Shown here: positions 36,133 through 46,243 of the stretch, in pieces
How the letters are laid out: every line of letters begins with the position of its first letter
How positions within the stretch are numbered: the stretch's first letter is position 1
The notes under the pieces: generated by a model
What the model was told of the DNA's origin: nothing
Seen by the model: the letters and a program-made list of their open reading frames with translations, nothing else
The model's database searches: none
Made by a program: the position numbers and the translations under genes
NCBI GenBank assembly: GCA_025435555.1
Contig: JAIWWG010000105.1
Span: 32,768-96,767, forward strand
From: Chytriomyces cf. hyalinus JEL632
Taxonomy: Eukaryota > Chytridiomycota > Chytridiomycetes > Chytridiales > Chytriomycetaceae
DNA length: 64,000 nt
Reading direction: 5' to 3'

Positions 36133-39100
36133 ATGACTCCGCCGTGTCTTTTCAGATCGGGAAACTCGCTTGACTTTAGCCAGTCTGAATCATGGACACA
36201 ACTTGGGCACCACGCAACAGCCTCGCACCCTTCGAAATCAATTGCATTCGTTCTTTATCAGCGAATTCTGATGCGAGTTCTATCGAGTGGGAATGAGAGT
36301 TCGGATGCACTGTTTTCTCTTCTTTCCACAAGTCCGAGTTCGGTGGCTGATTCGCGGCTCAATTTATTCTTCGACAATTTGCTGTTCATCAACCACGCCG
36401 ACCCAGTTGCTCAAGTTCTGCATTCGATAGTGCATCCAGACTCTATTGCATCCATTGCGGCATCAAAGGCTTCAGCCGCACTCTCGGACCAGCTCGCCCA
36501 CCTGACTATCCGAGTCTTATTTTTGTCACATATCTCTCACTCCAACAACGGACTCGCAACTATCCTTGCCTTCACACAGCAAACTGCGTTTGTCTCCTCG
36601 CGCGGATTACTCTTCAAACCCACTTTGTGTGCTCATTTACCAAACATTGTATCACATGTCGTGAGGAACTGTGTTCGAAACAATCATCTGCCCGTGTATG
36701 TACGTTTGGAAGCTCTGAAACTTGCGCATGCTTGCCTGGATCTTGCAAACAAAATCAAAAACACTGTTTATGATGTGAATATCGCTGGGGTGCTTGTGGC
36801 ATCATCCAAACGCCGCTTATCGCCAACATGTGCCGGAAGCGAAGCTGTACAGAAAAAGGGACCTATTTATTCACTCAGTCAAGCGGTTGTGCGTGCTTAC
36901 GTTTGTGCGAAACTGGGTATCAAAGCGGGAGAGCATCGGACGTCTCCGCAAATTGCCCAATCGGCATCAGACTCCCAGCTATTTGTTGCTCTTTCAAGGC
37001 TTTCGGAACTGAGTTTTTCAATATTGAAGGATTTGATGTCCATGGTCACGTTCGATAGTCCAAGCCTGGATCCGTACCTCCACCATGCGAAAATCGTGGA
37101 AAGACGGCCGCTTGATACCGAAGCAGCAGTGACTGTCACAGAGGAAAAGGTTTTTGTTTTGCCACGCTTTTCTCAGAAACTCTCACAAACTTTGGACGTG
37201 ATTCTGAATGCGGGCGAGCAAGATTGCGGCAACTACTCTGAATATATCGAAGCACTCGCGAATCTGATGCCACCGAGGCCATTCAATTCAGAGAACGAAT
37301 GGATTATCTGCCAATACTGGACTCAAGAGCTTGAAATTGTGAAACCAAAGGTTATTTCTCTATTTCGAATTCTCGGCGCGGGGGGATCTTCAGCAGATCG
37401 GACACTCTCTGCAGTCACGAATTCTTTTTTGGAATCTATTTTATGTCTGACACAAGGGTCGCAGTTTTGTCGGGAGCTTGTTGAAGCCATAGTTGATGAG
37501 GCCCTTCGCTGCATCGATGGTCGCGATTTATTTATGGGACGAGCAGATGTTTTGAGAGGTCGCCTGGAAATCATTTGCTCGCTTTTTGACGGTTGCGGCG
37601 ATTTTGGAGCATCAGTTGCGACTCGGATATTGTCAGCAATGAGGGCGTCCTTGAATCAAAACAGCCCAGGCCTGGACGCTGTTCGGCAGTACTTTCGTTT
37701 CGCTCGCTCAGTCATTAGGTGAGCAAAACACTCTGGCGCATTCCCATGTTGTGAAATTGAACCTGATTTGGGTTTCACTCAACAGGTTTTGTTTGCAGGG
37801 TTCAACTCCGACCGATGCAAACTTGATCCGAGAGATTAGCGGCATTTTCGACGACACTTTAAAGGACTCGCAGCTATTCAGCCTGGACTTCGATTTGGAT
37901 CTCGCCTTTCTTTTGCCTTGTATTACGTCAAGTGGCGCCTATCGCCCAACTCCGTCAGTTTTAACTTGGTTACGTGACGCGCTTTCTTCAGCTACTATAA
38001 ATCTTTTCAAGCAATCAGAGTCGCACGCGGATGTTGAAGAGCGGATGCGAATGGTAGCGAAGCTGGTGTTGGTTGTGTTTGGAGCTGGAGCCGTACAAGA
38101 GCTGAGAAACGACTTGCAAACTGTGCGTGTTCAATTGGAAAACTCAGATTTTATGGATGGACTTGGTCTCGCGAATGAAGGAGCTAGATTGAGGGATATG
38201 GTGGAGCTGTTAAAGAACCTTCGTGGTGACACGGTCATTTGTGGTTCCCAGGTCTATGCGGGTACGTTTTTATACCTTCCAAAAATTTGCCTTGGCTGAT
38301 CAAAAGAGTATGTTTCGAAACAGCTGTCACTCCTGTTTTTGATATGCATGATAAGAGCGGCAAGGATTCTCAAGCTTTCAAACAACCGCAAGCGCCGCCG
38401 TCACCACCATCTGAGACGTTTATACGGGAAACCATCGCAATGCTACAAATGCCAGCTATACAATCAAACAGCCGCACACATGCATCTGGAGTCTCCGATA
38501 CCAAAGACCCTCCCGTTGTCGTCTTCAAACAATACGAGAAAAATTCCTTCCGGGCAATGAGCGCAGCAATACCCATCCCTTCGAACTCATATTCGCAAGA
38601 TGTTGGATTAATATTTCAAGGGGCAACGCCAGGAATGCATGCGAGCGCGGCAACGGCAATGTCTCGAACCCTGTCAAACACGTCGCGTGCGCCGTCTGTT
38701 CACGTGGACACATTCTTGAGCCACGGGCCAGACGCGTACCAGCAACAGTCGGTCAACATGCATGCGGCGGCGGCTGCTGCTGCGGCACAGGCTCAAGCTC
38801 AGGCGCAGGCGGTGGCACAGTCCTCTGCTGCAGCCAGTGCTTTGCATCGACAGCAGTTTCTGCAGCAGCAACAGCAACAACAGCAACAACAACAAGCCCA
38901 GTTTTCAATGCTGCAGCAGCAACATCATTTGCATCAGCAGCGGACAATGATGTCCCGGAGCGTCGCTGGCAACACTGTTGAAACCGCGAGACTTCCAAGC
39001 CCTTACCAGCAGGTTTCGCCACTCATGAACACGTTCCAAGGATACTCACCGGTACTCGGACGGAACATGGTCGGAAGTGTACACCCTTCTGTTCAGCAGT

Positions 39101-39309
39101 ATGACTACCAAAACACAATTGCTATGCAAGGCTTTCAAGCAGCAGATCGGAGCTTCTCTCAAAGCAGTCAGCCATTGCATCCGACTGGCTATACGAACGA
39201 TGGAATGATGGTTGGACTTCACGCAGCTATTCCGATGCAGGTGCAACAGCAACCACAGCTGTATAGAATGCAATATGATGCTCGATTTTATTCGGGCGAA
39301 GAGCAATGA
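36133..39309 (+). CDS. Large helical, Q-rich protein of unknown function
   Basis: Three exons (36133-37718, 37786-38261, 38324-39309) read in phase to 1015 residues. The frame is open back to 35896, but that part (Asp/Arg/Gly-rich) looks non-coding. Residues 1-690 are mostly alpha-helical, like HEAT-type repeats (LNLFFDNLLFINHADPVAQV, LEALKLAHACLDLANKIKN, GRLEIICSLFDGCGDFG). The last third is disordered, with alanine runs, a Q tract of about 13 residues encoded near 38863-38900, and many Met/Gln. This resembles large Mediator or CCR4-NOT scaffold subunits in style, but no family motif is recognised and I do not assign one. The true start may be spliced from upstream. Confidence 0.7.
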
Positions 39310-39600
39310 GCGGTTTTACTTTTCTATTTTCAGTATTCCTCAGAGGCTCGCTTGGATCATTTTTCAGGGGTCCAGCATTTGCAATAAAAAAAAAGGGGTA
39401 TGATTCTAGGGCGTGAAGAAAGGGGCAATCCAACGATCACAACAAACATCGCACCTTCGCGCAGCAGCCCCGCCTGAGAGATATTTACGGAAGAAACGGC
39501 TCTGCCAGCGTTAAAGTTCTTGAACACGTCTGCCTGACTCCAATGAAAGGCATGGGTCGGGGCTGTGTTTTCAGAGTAAAAAGATCACGCAAAAAAATAA

Positions 39601-41693
39601 ATGGACAGTCCCACCAAAGCGGTCCACGACATTGCCACTCAGTACATTGCCGCACTGGAGGATAAGCTTGAAACCAATGCTAAGCTCAGGGCGGCGTACG
39701 TGATCTTCCGGCGTACCGAGGAAAAGTGACACGCAGCAAAAACAGAAGTAGAGGCTTTATCCAGCGAAGCACTACTGCTTAAACAAAGGCTGGAGGCACG
39801 ACAGACAGGCATTGGGCAATTAGAGCTATTAGAGCATCAAAACAAGGCCTTGACGGAGGAGCTGGCGGCCCTCCGCGCCAAAAGTGCAGCTGGCGTTGTG
39901 AACAGGGGTAAGTGCCGTCAAGGAAAACACCCCTGTAATACCTCTGCTCATGCTGTAACCCGCTATTAAAAAGTGTTGATGCTTTTCTAACACTGCAACC
40001 ATCTGTCTGCGCAGGTGAACCGGCCGGGTTGGGGTCTGTTAATGGCTCAGCGCAAAATATTCGTGCTGGAAGTGAAAGTGGCAGTACTAAGCGAGACACC
40101 CCGGACCACGCTCTCACCGGAAAGAAAAGTTCCAAGCGCTTTAAACAGGATGACTTCACTTCTTTAGCGGCGCCATCAATCAGTCCCAGTGGTGGCAAAC
40201 CCGCCTTAGCACTGTCCCACATGAGCGACCCAGCAGTGTCCGCCGACGTCAAAACTCATGTCATCAAATCATCCACCAATGAGGAAGAAGTACAGTGTCG
40301 CTACTGCCTCGGGCCCATCCCTCGCAGACATCAAAGCAGATGGATTCAGCACATTGTCAACTGCGATGCCGCTCCAGACACGGCCAAACGCGTGCTCTCC
40401 TCACCCCATGCATACACCTTGATTGAGGGCCGTGGAACTCCGTCGGTTATCATCGACGAACATGTCACGAAGCAGGGCTCAGGACGAACCCGGACCGTAC
40501 ACTGCAACTATTGCAGCGTTATCATCAACTCTGAAAAGCGAAAAGATTGGGAGAGACACATGTACTCCAAGTGTGCTCGTATCCCCTTATCTGTCAAACA
40601 AGCTTTTGAGAACGCAAAGGTGGCCCACACAACGAAAACCGCGACCACACCCAGCGTTGTCAACGATACAAAAACACCTGAAGTGACGCGCTCAAGAACC
40701 GCGTCCAGCGAAGGCGCGATAAAACCTTTGGTTTTGAAGCTTCCTCCACCGCCAAAATCATCAACTCCCGTCAGCATGTCCCCTCCCAAGTTTGACGATG
40801 ACTTGGCAGAACCCTTGCAATATCCCACTGAGCCGCCCGAATTCTTACCAGACGGAACTCGCAATACGCTGCGCTTCCGTGCCTGGGTTGACATTATCCG
40901 ATACCAGCGTCCAAACCACGTTGTTGTGAATGCAAGCCGGCTTAAACTGACCACCTTTAAAAGAAACTACAAGTTTCCAGTGGTTGGTGTTGTTTTTCAC
41001 TTTTGTTCTGATTTCGTATTCTGAAAGTCTTTCAAAACTCACAGGTTCGCCTCATGCCAGAAACGGGCTTCAGCAAATTTTCGAGTGGCTGCTTTGCGAT
41101 CCCCGAACACATGCACAAAGTATTCCTCTCCCACTTTGATGAGGAGCCCTCCGGCAAGAAACCAATTGCAGATGTCTCGCCGCCGATAAAAATGTCCAAC
41201 GAGGTTGAAAGCACTGTCAGCAATGATCATAAAGCACGAAATGAAGTCAGGCCGGAATCTCCTCTCGGCCGTGACCCCATCGCGAGTGACAGCTTGGATT
41301 CATCGTTAAAACTCAATGGCTCGAATCTGCACAGCGAAAAGAAACCCGTCTCATCAAAGAATATCAACGGAACCCGTTACGTCAAGTATGCCTCGTTTTG
41401 TTACTCTCTTTCTTTTTCTCCACCGTTCTAGCTCTCACACTTTGAATCTCAGCGTCATCCGAGAAATAATGCCAGACTTTCCAACTATCCCCGCCGACTC
41501 TCGAAAAGCAGTCAAGAGAGGTGTTCGACTATTTCTCGAAGCCGAGCTAAAGGATAAATTTTCCGACTGCGTGATTGTGAAGGGCGGAGGAACCATGTAC
41601 ATGATCCCAGATGAGCTGATGGACGCGTTCAAGGATTGGGCTTTTGAAGAACTGTCGAGATGTTTTCCAGAAAAGGCAGTCATGCGACCATGA
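39601..41693 (+). pseudogene. Two-zinc-knuckle protein, copy 2, with in-frame stop in first exon
   Basis: This is a paralogue of 18929-21038 with the same four-exon plan (39601-39907, 40015-40982, 41045-41385, 41453-41693) and the same intron phases. The coiled-coil start (MDSPTKAVHDIATQYIAALE) is followed at codon 43 by TGA (39727-39729), where copy 1 reads through. No intron of sensible size removes it. Downstream, everything is well kept: CRYC...WIQHIVNC, CNYC...WERHMYSKC, FPTEPPEFLPDGT-like and AWVDIIRYQRP blocks, and the C-terminal domain (DSRKAVKRGVRLFLEAEL, VIVKGGGTMYMIPDELMDAF). So it is either a very recent nonsense mutation, a sequencing error, or a gene with an alternative start. 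Conservation of the rest suggests recent function. Confidence 0.7.
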
Positions 41694-41939
41694 CGATGGT
41701 TTTAGGATGTTTGCAGTTTCGCATTGCATTGAAATAATGAACCAATAAAGAAAATGTTGTACAGGACTGACTGGGACAGCTGGGACTGTTACGCTACCTG
41801 AACGAAGCAGAAAGAAATGCATTGGATATCTGGAGGCAGCTGGCGCTTCTCCTGGACCAGCTATCAAAATAAAATAGTCCCCTGTTTACAGCGTGGTTGA
41901 AGAAAATTGCAATATAGATACATCAAATTGTAGAAGTCT

Positions 41940-42228
41940 TGTTACGTAATCTACTGGATTACGTTGACGTACTTCAAAGAATGCGCAGCAAAAAGTCCTC
42001 ATCAACTAAATTTCCCACGTTTCAGAAACCCGCTCGTTATTTTGAACCAATTCCAACACACCAAAAATACCATTTTCCAACTGTTTCACTTTGTGATTAG
42101 TTACCAGGAACTCCAGTCTCTCCACAACTCATTTACTACTCTCTATCTCTCTCCTGCACGAAAGCAGTCCAAGTCCAGCCTCTGAATAGTCAAGAAGTCA
42201 GTTGCACGAGTCGACCTATTTTCTAATA
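41940..42228 (+). mobile_element. Solo LTR-like element upstream of tRNA-Pro copy 2
   Basis: A 289-bp sequence begins TGTTACGTAATC and ends CTAATA. It is flanked by a perfect 5-bp direct repeat, AGTCT (six if AAGTCT is counted), at 41935-41939 and 42229-42233. Again just CGC separates the right repeat from the tRNA. The 3' part (GTCCA..TC..AGCCT..GAATAGTCAA) resembles 61195-61490, so it belongs to a second, longer LTR family than the one next to tRNA-Pro copy 1. The terminal inverted repeat is weak; the target duplication is the main support. Confidence 0.6.
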
Positions 42229-42236
42229 AGTCTCGC

Positions 42237-42308
42237 GGCCTTATGGTCTAGTAGTATGATTCCTGCTTTGGGTGCAGGAGGTCCGGGGTTCAAATCCCCG
42301 TGAGGCCC
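42237..42308 (+). tRNA. tRNA-Pro: tRNA-Pro(UGG), copy 2
   Basis: Identical to copy 1 except in the T loop (GGTTCAAATCC instead of GGTTCAATTCC). The acceptor, D, anticodon and T stems are all intact and the anticodon is TGG. It lies 544 bp downstream of the second zinc-knuckle gene, just as copy 1 lies 472 bp downstream of the first. Confidence 0.95.
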
Positions 42309-43249
42309 ACCTTTTCGTCTTTTGTCACTCCTTACAGAGATTAATGCCTGTCTGCTGTCGTACAAATGAGTCTCAATTAGGTGGACCTGCCGCGCAAGAA
42401 TGCCTGCAATGACTGAACTCCGAGTGGTGCCAATGTTCAGTATTTGGTGCCGAAGCGGACGGCGAATGGCACTCGAGCCCTATTCATAAATATTGATTTT
42501 TTTGAATTTCTGCGCAATATACTGGTTCATCGAGTGTTCAGACGCGTCAGCCGAGGTCCTTGCTTGAGTCTTGGCGATGGGTACATTTCACAAAGACAAG
42601 TACAGAACTCGGTGAATTTTATAGCGATAGAGCTTGACACCGTTGAAACCACGTCGCGTGGGGGTGTTGAAATGGCGTTGATACTTGGGGAGGCCAATCT
42701 GTTGACATATGTGATCGCGCATTTTGCGTTTCGAGACTTTTCGGACAGCTGTCGCAAAATTCGCAAAACAGATGGCATCTTCGTGTCAGTGATAAACTCG
42801 TTGCTGCACGCGCATTTTGAATCTACTTTGGTTTGAAGTACTGCCGTCAAACACAGCCTAAAAAACCCGCTAGAGATGAATGAGCAGCACAAATTCAATT
42901 CTTCAGCCTTTCTTAACTGAAGTTGAAGCAATTGCGCATTTCATCAAGCAGTTCACCTGTCACGCACTTCTCCAACAGGCTGACTGTTGTTTGGATTTAT
43001 TCTCATGGATACCGAATCCTGAGCTTGACAGGCCAAATATTTGATGCTCTCGGGGTCCTTCGGACATTCGCGCGCTGTGGTTTTCGTTTCGTTTCTTGTG
43101 TTCTTGTGTTTATTGCAGGTGCATTCTCCAGGTTCATTCGTCAATTGCCCACAAAAAAATTGTGGAATTTTTCGAATCCGACAAAAATGAATTACCAGTA
43201 AGTTGAATCATTCAACTGAAGTCGGCCGACAAAGGACGGCATCCTACAC

Positions 43250-43252
<3 letters not shown>
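42309..43252. other. Intergenic, one weak cyclin-like reading frame on minus
   Basis: On the minus strand, 42931-42527 reads a 134-codon frame with LRILRQLSEKSRNAKCAITY, VNRLAS and SSIAIKFTE, loosely like the cyclin box of Pho80-type cyclins (a YxxRL followed by small-residue helix and AxKF). An opposite-strand frame of similar length overlaps it. No neighbouring exon could be attached, so it may be a remnant or chance. Nothing else is recognisable here. Confidence 0.2.

Positions 43253-43321
<69 letters not shown>
43253..43321. repeat. (CT)n microsatellite
   Basis: A 69-bp pure TC/CT tract. Just after it, a short CGGCATCCTACAC unit, also present before the tract, is repeated twice, then a second small CT run (43363-43376). 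Confidence 0.97.
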
Positions 43322-43324
<3 letters not shown>

Positions 43325-43720
43325 GCATCCTACACCATCGCGGCATCCTACACTCATCCTCATCTCTCTCTCTCTCCCATCATTCATCTCACTCTCAAGC
43401 GGATGAGGTTTTTGTCTACTTCTTCTTTTCCCTTGGTACAATTTTGATGAGGCGTTTTCATGAAGACTGCCCTGAGGCTCAACCCTGCTTGTATAGGTGG
43501 TGGACAACAAGATGGGCTGAGGATCCAATGGGAAGAAGGCGCGCCTGCTGCATTATCAGGGAGACGCGGAAGGTCCAGGCAAACATCTGCGATATTCTGA
43601 GGAGTCAACAACGATCATCAACTATTGGAATATCCTTGCAGCAGCTTTGGGTGTTTCTATACAGGCCGAGTGTTGGAGAGAGTGACCGAGGAGAGAACCC
43701 AGCCATTGCACAGGTTGACT
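43322..43720. other. Intergenic, no feature found
   Basis: An open frame runs on plus from about 43444 into the U6 pseudogene, but its translation has no family features and it overlaps the duplicated U6 segment, so I do not call it. Confidence 0.4.
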
Positions 43721-43773
43721 GCGCAACATTTTTCAGTCCTAAAATCGCAGGCGACCAAAAACTCTTCAGAAAT

Positions 43774-43908
43774 CGTCCGCCCAACTCCTTGTGGGTTGCG
43801 GCGTGACACATATGAAAATTGCAACGATACAGAGAAGATTAGCAAGGCTCCCTGCGCAAGGATGACACGCTTAACTTGAGTGGATGCTGCTTCGGCGGTT
43901 AAATTTTT
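43774..43908 (+). pseudogene. U6 snRNA pseudogene (copy 3), TATA box deleted
   Basis: Homologous to copy 1 over the whole RNA and about 170 bp past it. Relative to copy 1, 29 bp corresponding to 18125-18153 are missing upstream, so the shared upstream block (about 43726-43750) is joined directly to GCGACC and the TATAAAT box is gone. Within the RNA, GGAACG has become GCAACG, AGCATGG has become AGCAAGG, and GATGCCGC has become GATGCTGC, which breaks the 3' hairpin. One further change (TGTGCAAGG to TGCGCAAGG) matches the general U6 consensus. It is probably not transcribed. Confidence 0.8.
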
Positions 43909-44080
43909 TGATGTCTTTTCTTGTCAGTGTGGAGTGTGGGAGTGAGATGTTGGGTAATGGAGAGTCCCTTATCGCATGGAAGACATGGAACCCACCCTAT
44001 GATGACTGCTTCCCAGAGCGGATACAGCTGTTGCCGACAGCAAGGATGCTGACCAATTCATGTGTGTGTTGGCAATGCCG
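43909..44080 (+). repeat. Duplicated flank of U6 copy 1
   Basis: Closely similar to 18312-18480 with scattered substitutions, ending near CTGACCAATTCATGTGTGTG. It shows that copies 1 and 3 come from a DNA-level duplication, not retroposition of the RNA. The following 270 bp to YIF1 hold nothing I can identify. Confidence 0.7.
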
Positions 44081-44351
44081 CATTTAACGGGATCCATGGA
44101 TTGGTTCAAGAGCGTCCTCTGCGAGAGAACAAGCAATGCAACTGTGTGCTTGGGTCCACTTTGCAAACATTGAAAGAGAACAGTCTTCATCACCCTGACC
44201 CTTCATCCCGTTTGCCAAGACTTTAGTGCCCGTTCCAAGTTGTGGACATCGTACAGCCAGTCTGTCCCATCATCAACATACAGTGCGGGAATGCATCAAA
44301 TTCGTCAGTTTGCGTGTTTATTTGACCGACTGCTGCTTTTTTATGTATCCG

Positions 44352-46019
44352 TCAAATGTAAAACAATGAAAACGACGTTAACGCTTGAATTCCCACAAAG
44401 ATAAACAGCAAATAGATCCTTTGCTGCCTCTGCGACGCCACCAAAGTGGATGTGGATGATTCTGGCAAGACGAGATACTTCATACTCCGGAGCTGAGAGA
44501 GGGAGGGAGGGGAGGAGTTTAACAAACTATAGAAGGACGAAAACAGAAAGCACTCAACTGTGAAGAAACTGTATGATATAATCAGGTATGCCAGGACCGG
44601 GTAAACCAGTGCAGGGATGGGGAACAAGAGGTTCAAAACCAGCGCAAACAAAACCCTGTTAAACAATAAAATCAGTATCGACAATTGCTATGCGAGACTT
44701 AACAGAAAAGAGCACGCACGGAACAAACTTGTAGCCACAATATGCAATCAAATCCAGGAATAAAACATCGCTGAGCACGTTCAGGAGGTAACAGCACAGT
44801 TTAAACACAAGAACTTCGAATGCAATAATCACAAGCGCAGTGGAAGACGTCATTCCCAGTACTTCGGGTTCAAACCTGTTGTTGGAAGCAAGTCATCAGT
44901 CATGGCGGCGTTCGAATGAAACGGAGCAGCAACTCACTTCTTCCTGACATTCAGAATGATGCCAACCATGAGAACATATGTGACAAAGGACATGATCGGA
45001 ATGTACAAATCGGGCGCATTTAAATCCTCGCGGGGTGGCTTGAATCCTTCCATTTGGCCGCTATGCTCGCTTCGCACAACCAACCGCGTCCACGACTTTT
45101 GCCGAAATGAAAATAAAAGAACGCGCAACTTGTTGAGAACATACGAGTTTGAAACGTTGAAGTAATATTTCAGTTTTGGAATGTTGACGATCTTGCCCAA
45201 CTGCAAAATAAAAGACTCGGGTTAACGGATATGCGAATGAGGCGAAAATCGCGCTATGCTTACATTTTGATTGACGATAGATTGGCCTTCTTTCAAGGCC
45301 ACAGAACCAAGTTGCATCCCCAACTGTCCTGCCGCGCTCTTTTGAAAGTCCTCAAACTGCTGCTGCCCAAATACCGGAGGCTGTGCGAATGAGCCTTGCT
45401 GAGGCTGCCCCGCGAAGCCGCCTTGTTGCAGAACCGGAGTAGCATTAAACGCTGCTGCGGGTTGCATGCCCTGACCCACTTGACTCCCTCCATAATTGAA
45501 TCCAGCATTTGCGTTCATATTTAGATTCGCATTCATGCTTGGGTTTACACCGAATCCAGGGCCACTTTGGCCGTAACCTGCGTTGACGTTTTGGAATTGG
45601 GGTTGTTGTTGGTTGAATGGGTTTCCGTAATTTTGGTTCCCAGTAGCGGCATGTGCATTAAATGATGATCCTCCGCTTGAATTGGTGCGCATCTGAGGTG
45701 GGATCGAGCCCGTGTTGCTTCTGCGCTGGGGACCGGTGGCCATGCTTGGCGGTTGTTGGGCGTAGTTGAAGTTGCTCGGGCTTCGCTGCTGTCCAGGTCC
45801 CATTTGAGGGTATCCTTGGTTGGGAGGGCCTTGTTGATGATGGGTTCCTTGCTGTTGGTGTGCTCCTTGCTGAGGATACGCAGCTTGTGGGCTCTGTTGG
45901 TGCTGCGCACTTCCGCCGCTCGCGTTACTCCGCCGCGTTGGCCCGGTCCCCATTCCAGGCGGAGCGTTGGGGTTGAAGTTGCTGAACGGGTTGTTGGGCG
46001 TTGGTGGTTGCCACGACAT
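44352..46019 (-). CDS. YIF1: YIF1, Golgi/COPII vesicle protein
   Basis: The first exon (from 46019, MSWQPPTPNNPFSNFNPNAP) is a long Q/N/G-rich, disordered cytosolic region, longer than in animals. After the first intron come LGKIVNIPKLKYYFNVSNSY, then PREDLNAPDLYIPIMSFVTY, the most conserved YIF1 stretch, and helices VLMVGIILNVRKK. Further exons give RFEPEVLGMTSSTALVIIAF, DLIAYCGYKFVP and VLFALVLNLLFPIPALVYPV. The final segment ends in a hydrophobic helix (IYLLFIFVGIQALTSFSLFY) at 44352. Five membrane segments are visible, as expected. YIF1 pairs with YIP1 and acts with Rab GTPases in ER-to-Golgi traffic. Confidence 0.93.
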
Positions 46020-46243
46020 TGGTTCGATAAATTGTAAATATTTTATTGAAAAGTGAAATGAAGATATCCAAAACGAAAGACTTGCGCACTTGAACGCATT
46101 CTTCAAACATTCGCTTTTCTTTCCCTATTTTTATAAAGAAACACTCGCGTCAGCAACCGTGACTGAACTCAGCAGCAACGACCCCCTCACACCCATCACG
46201 CGCAACCCCCTCCGTAAAAATCAAAAAGCAAAGTGCGTGAAAT

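Noticed and set aside
42444-42836. 130-codon plus-strand frame downstream of tRNA-Pro copy 2
   Set aside because: It overlaps an equally long minus-strand frame; neither has splice-linked neighbours. The minus one is mentioned only as a weak cyclin-like possibility.
43203-43528. Leu-Ser and Arg-Glu repeat frames
   Set aside because: They are produced only by the CT microsatellite.
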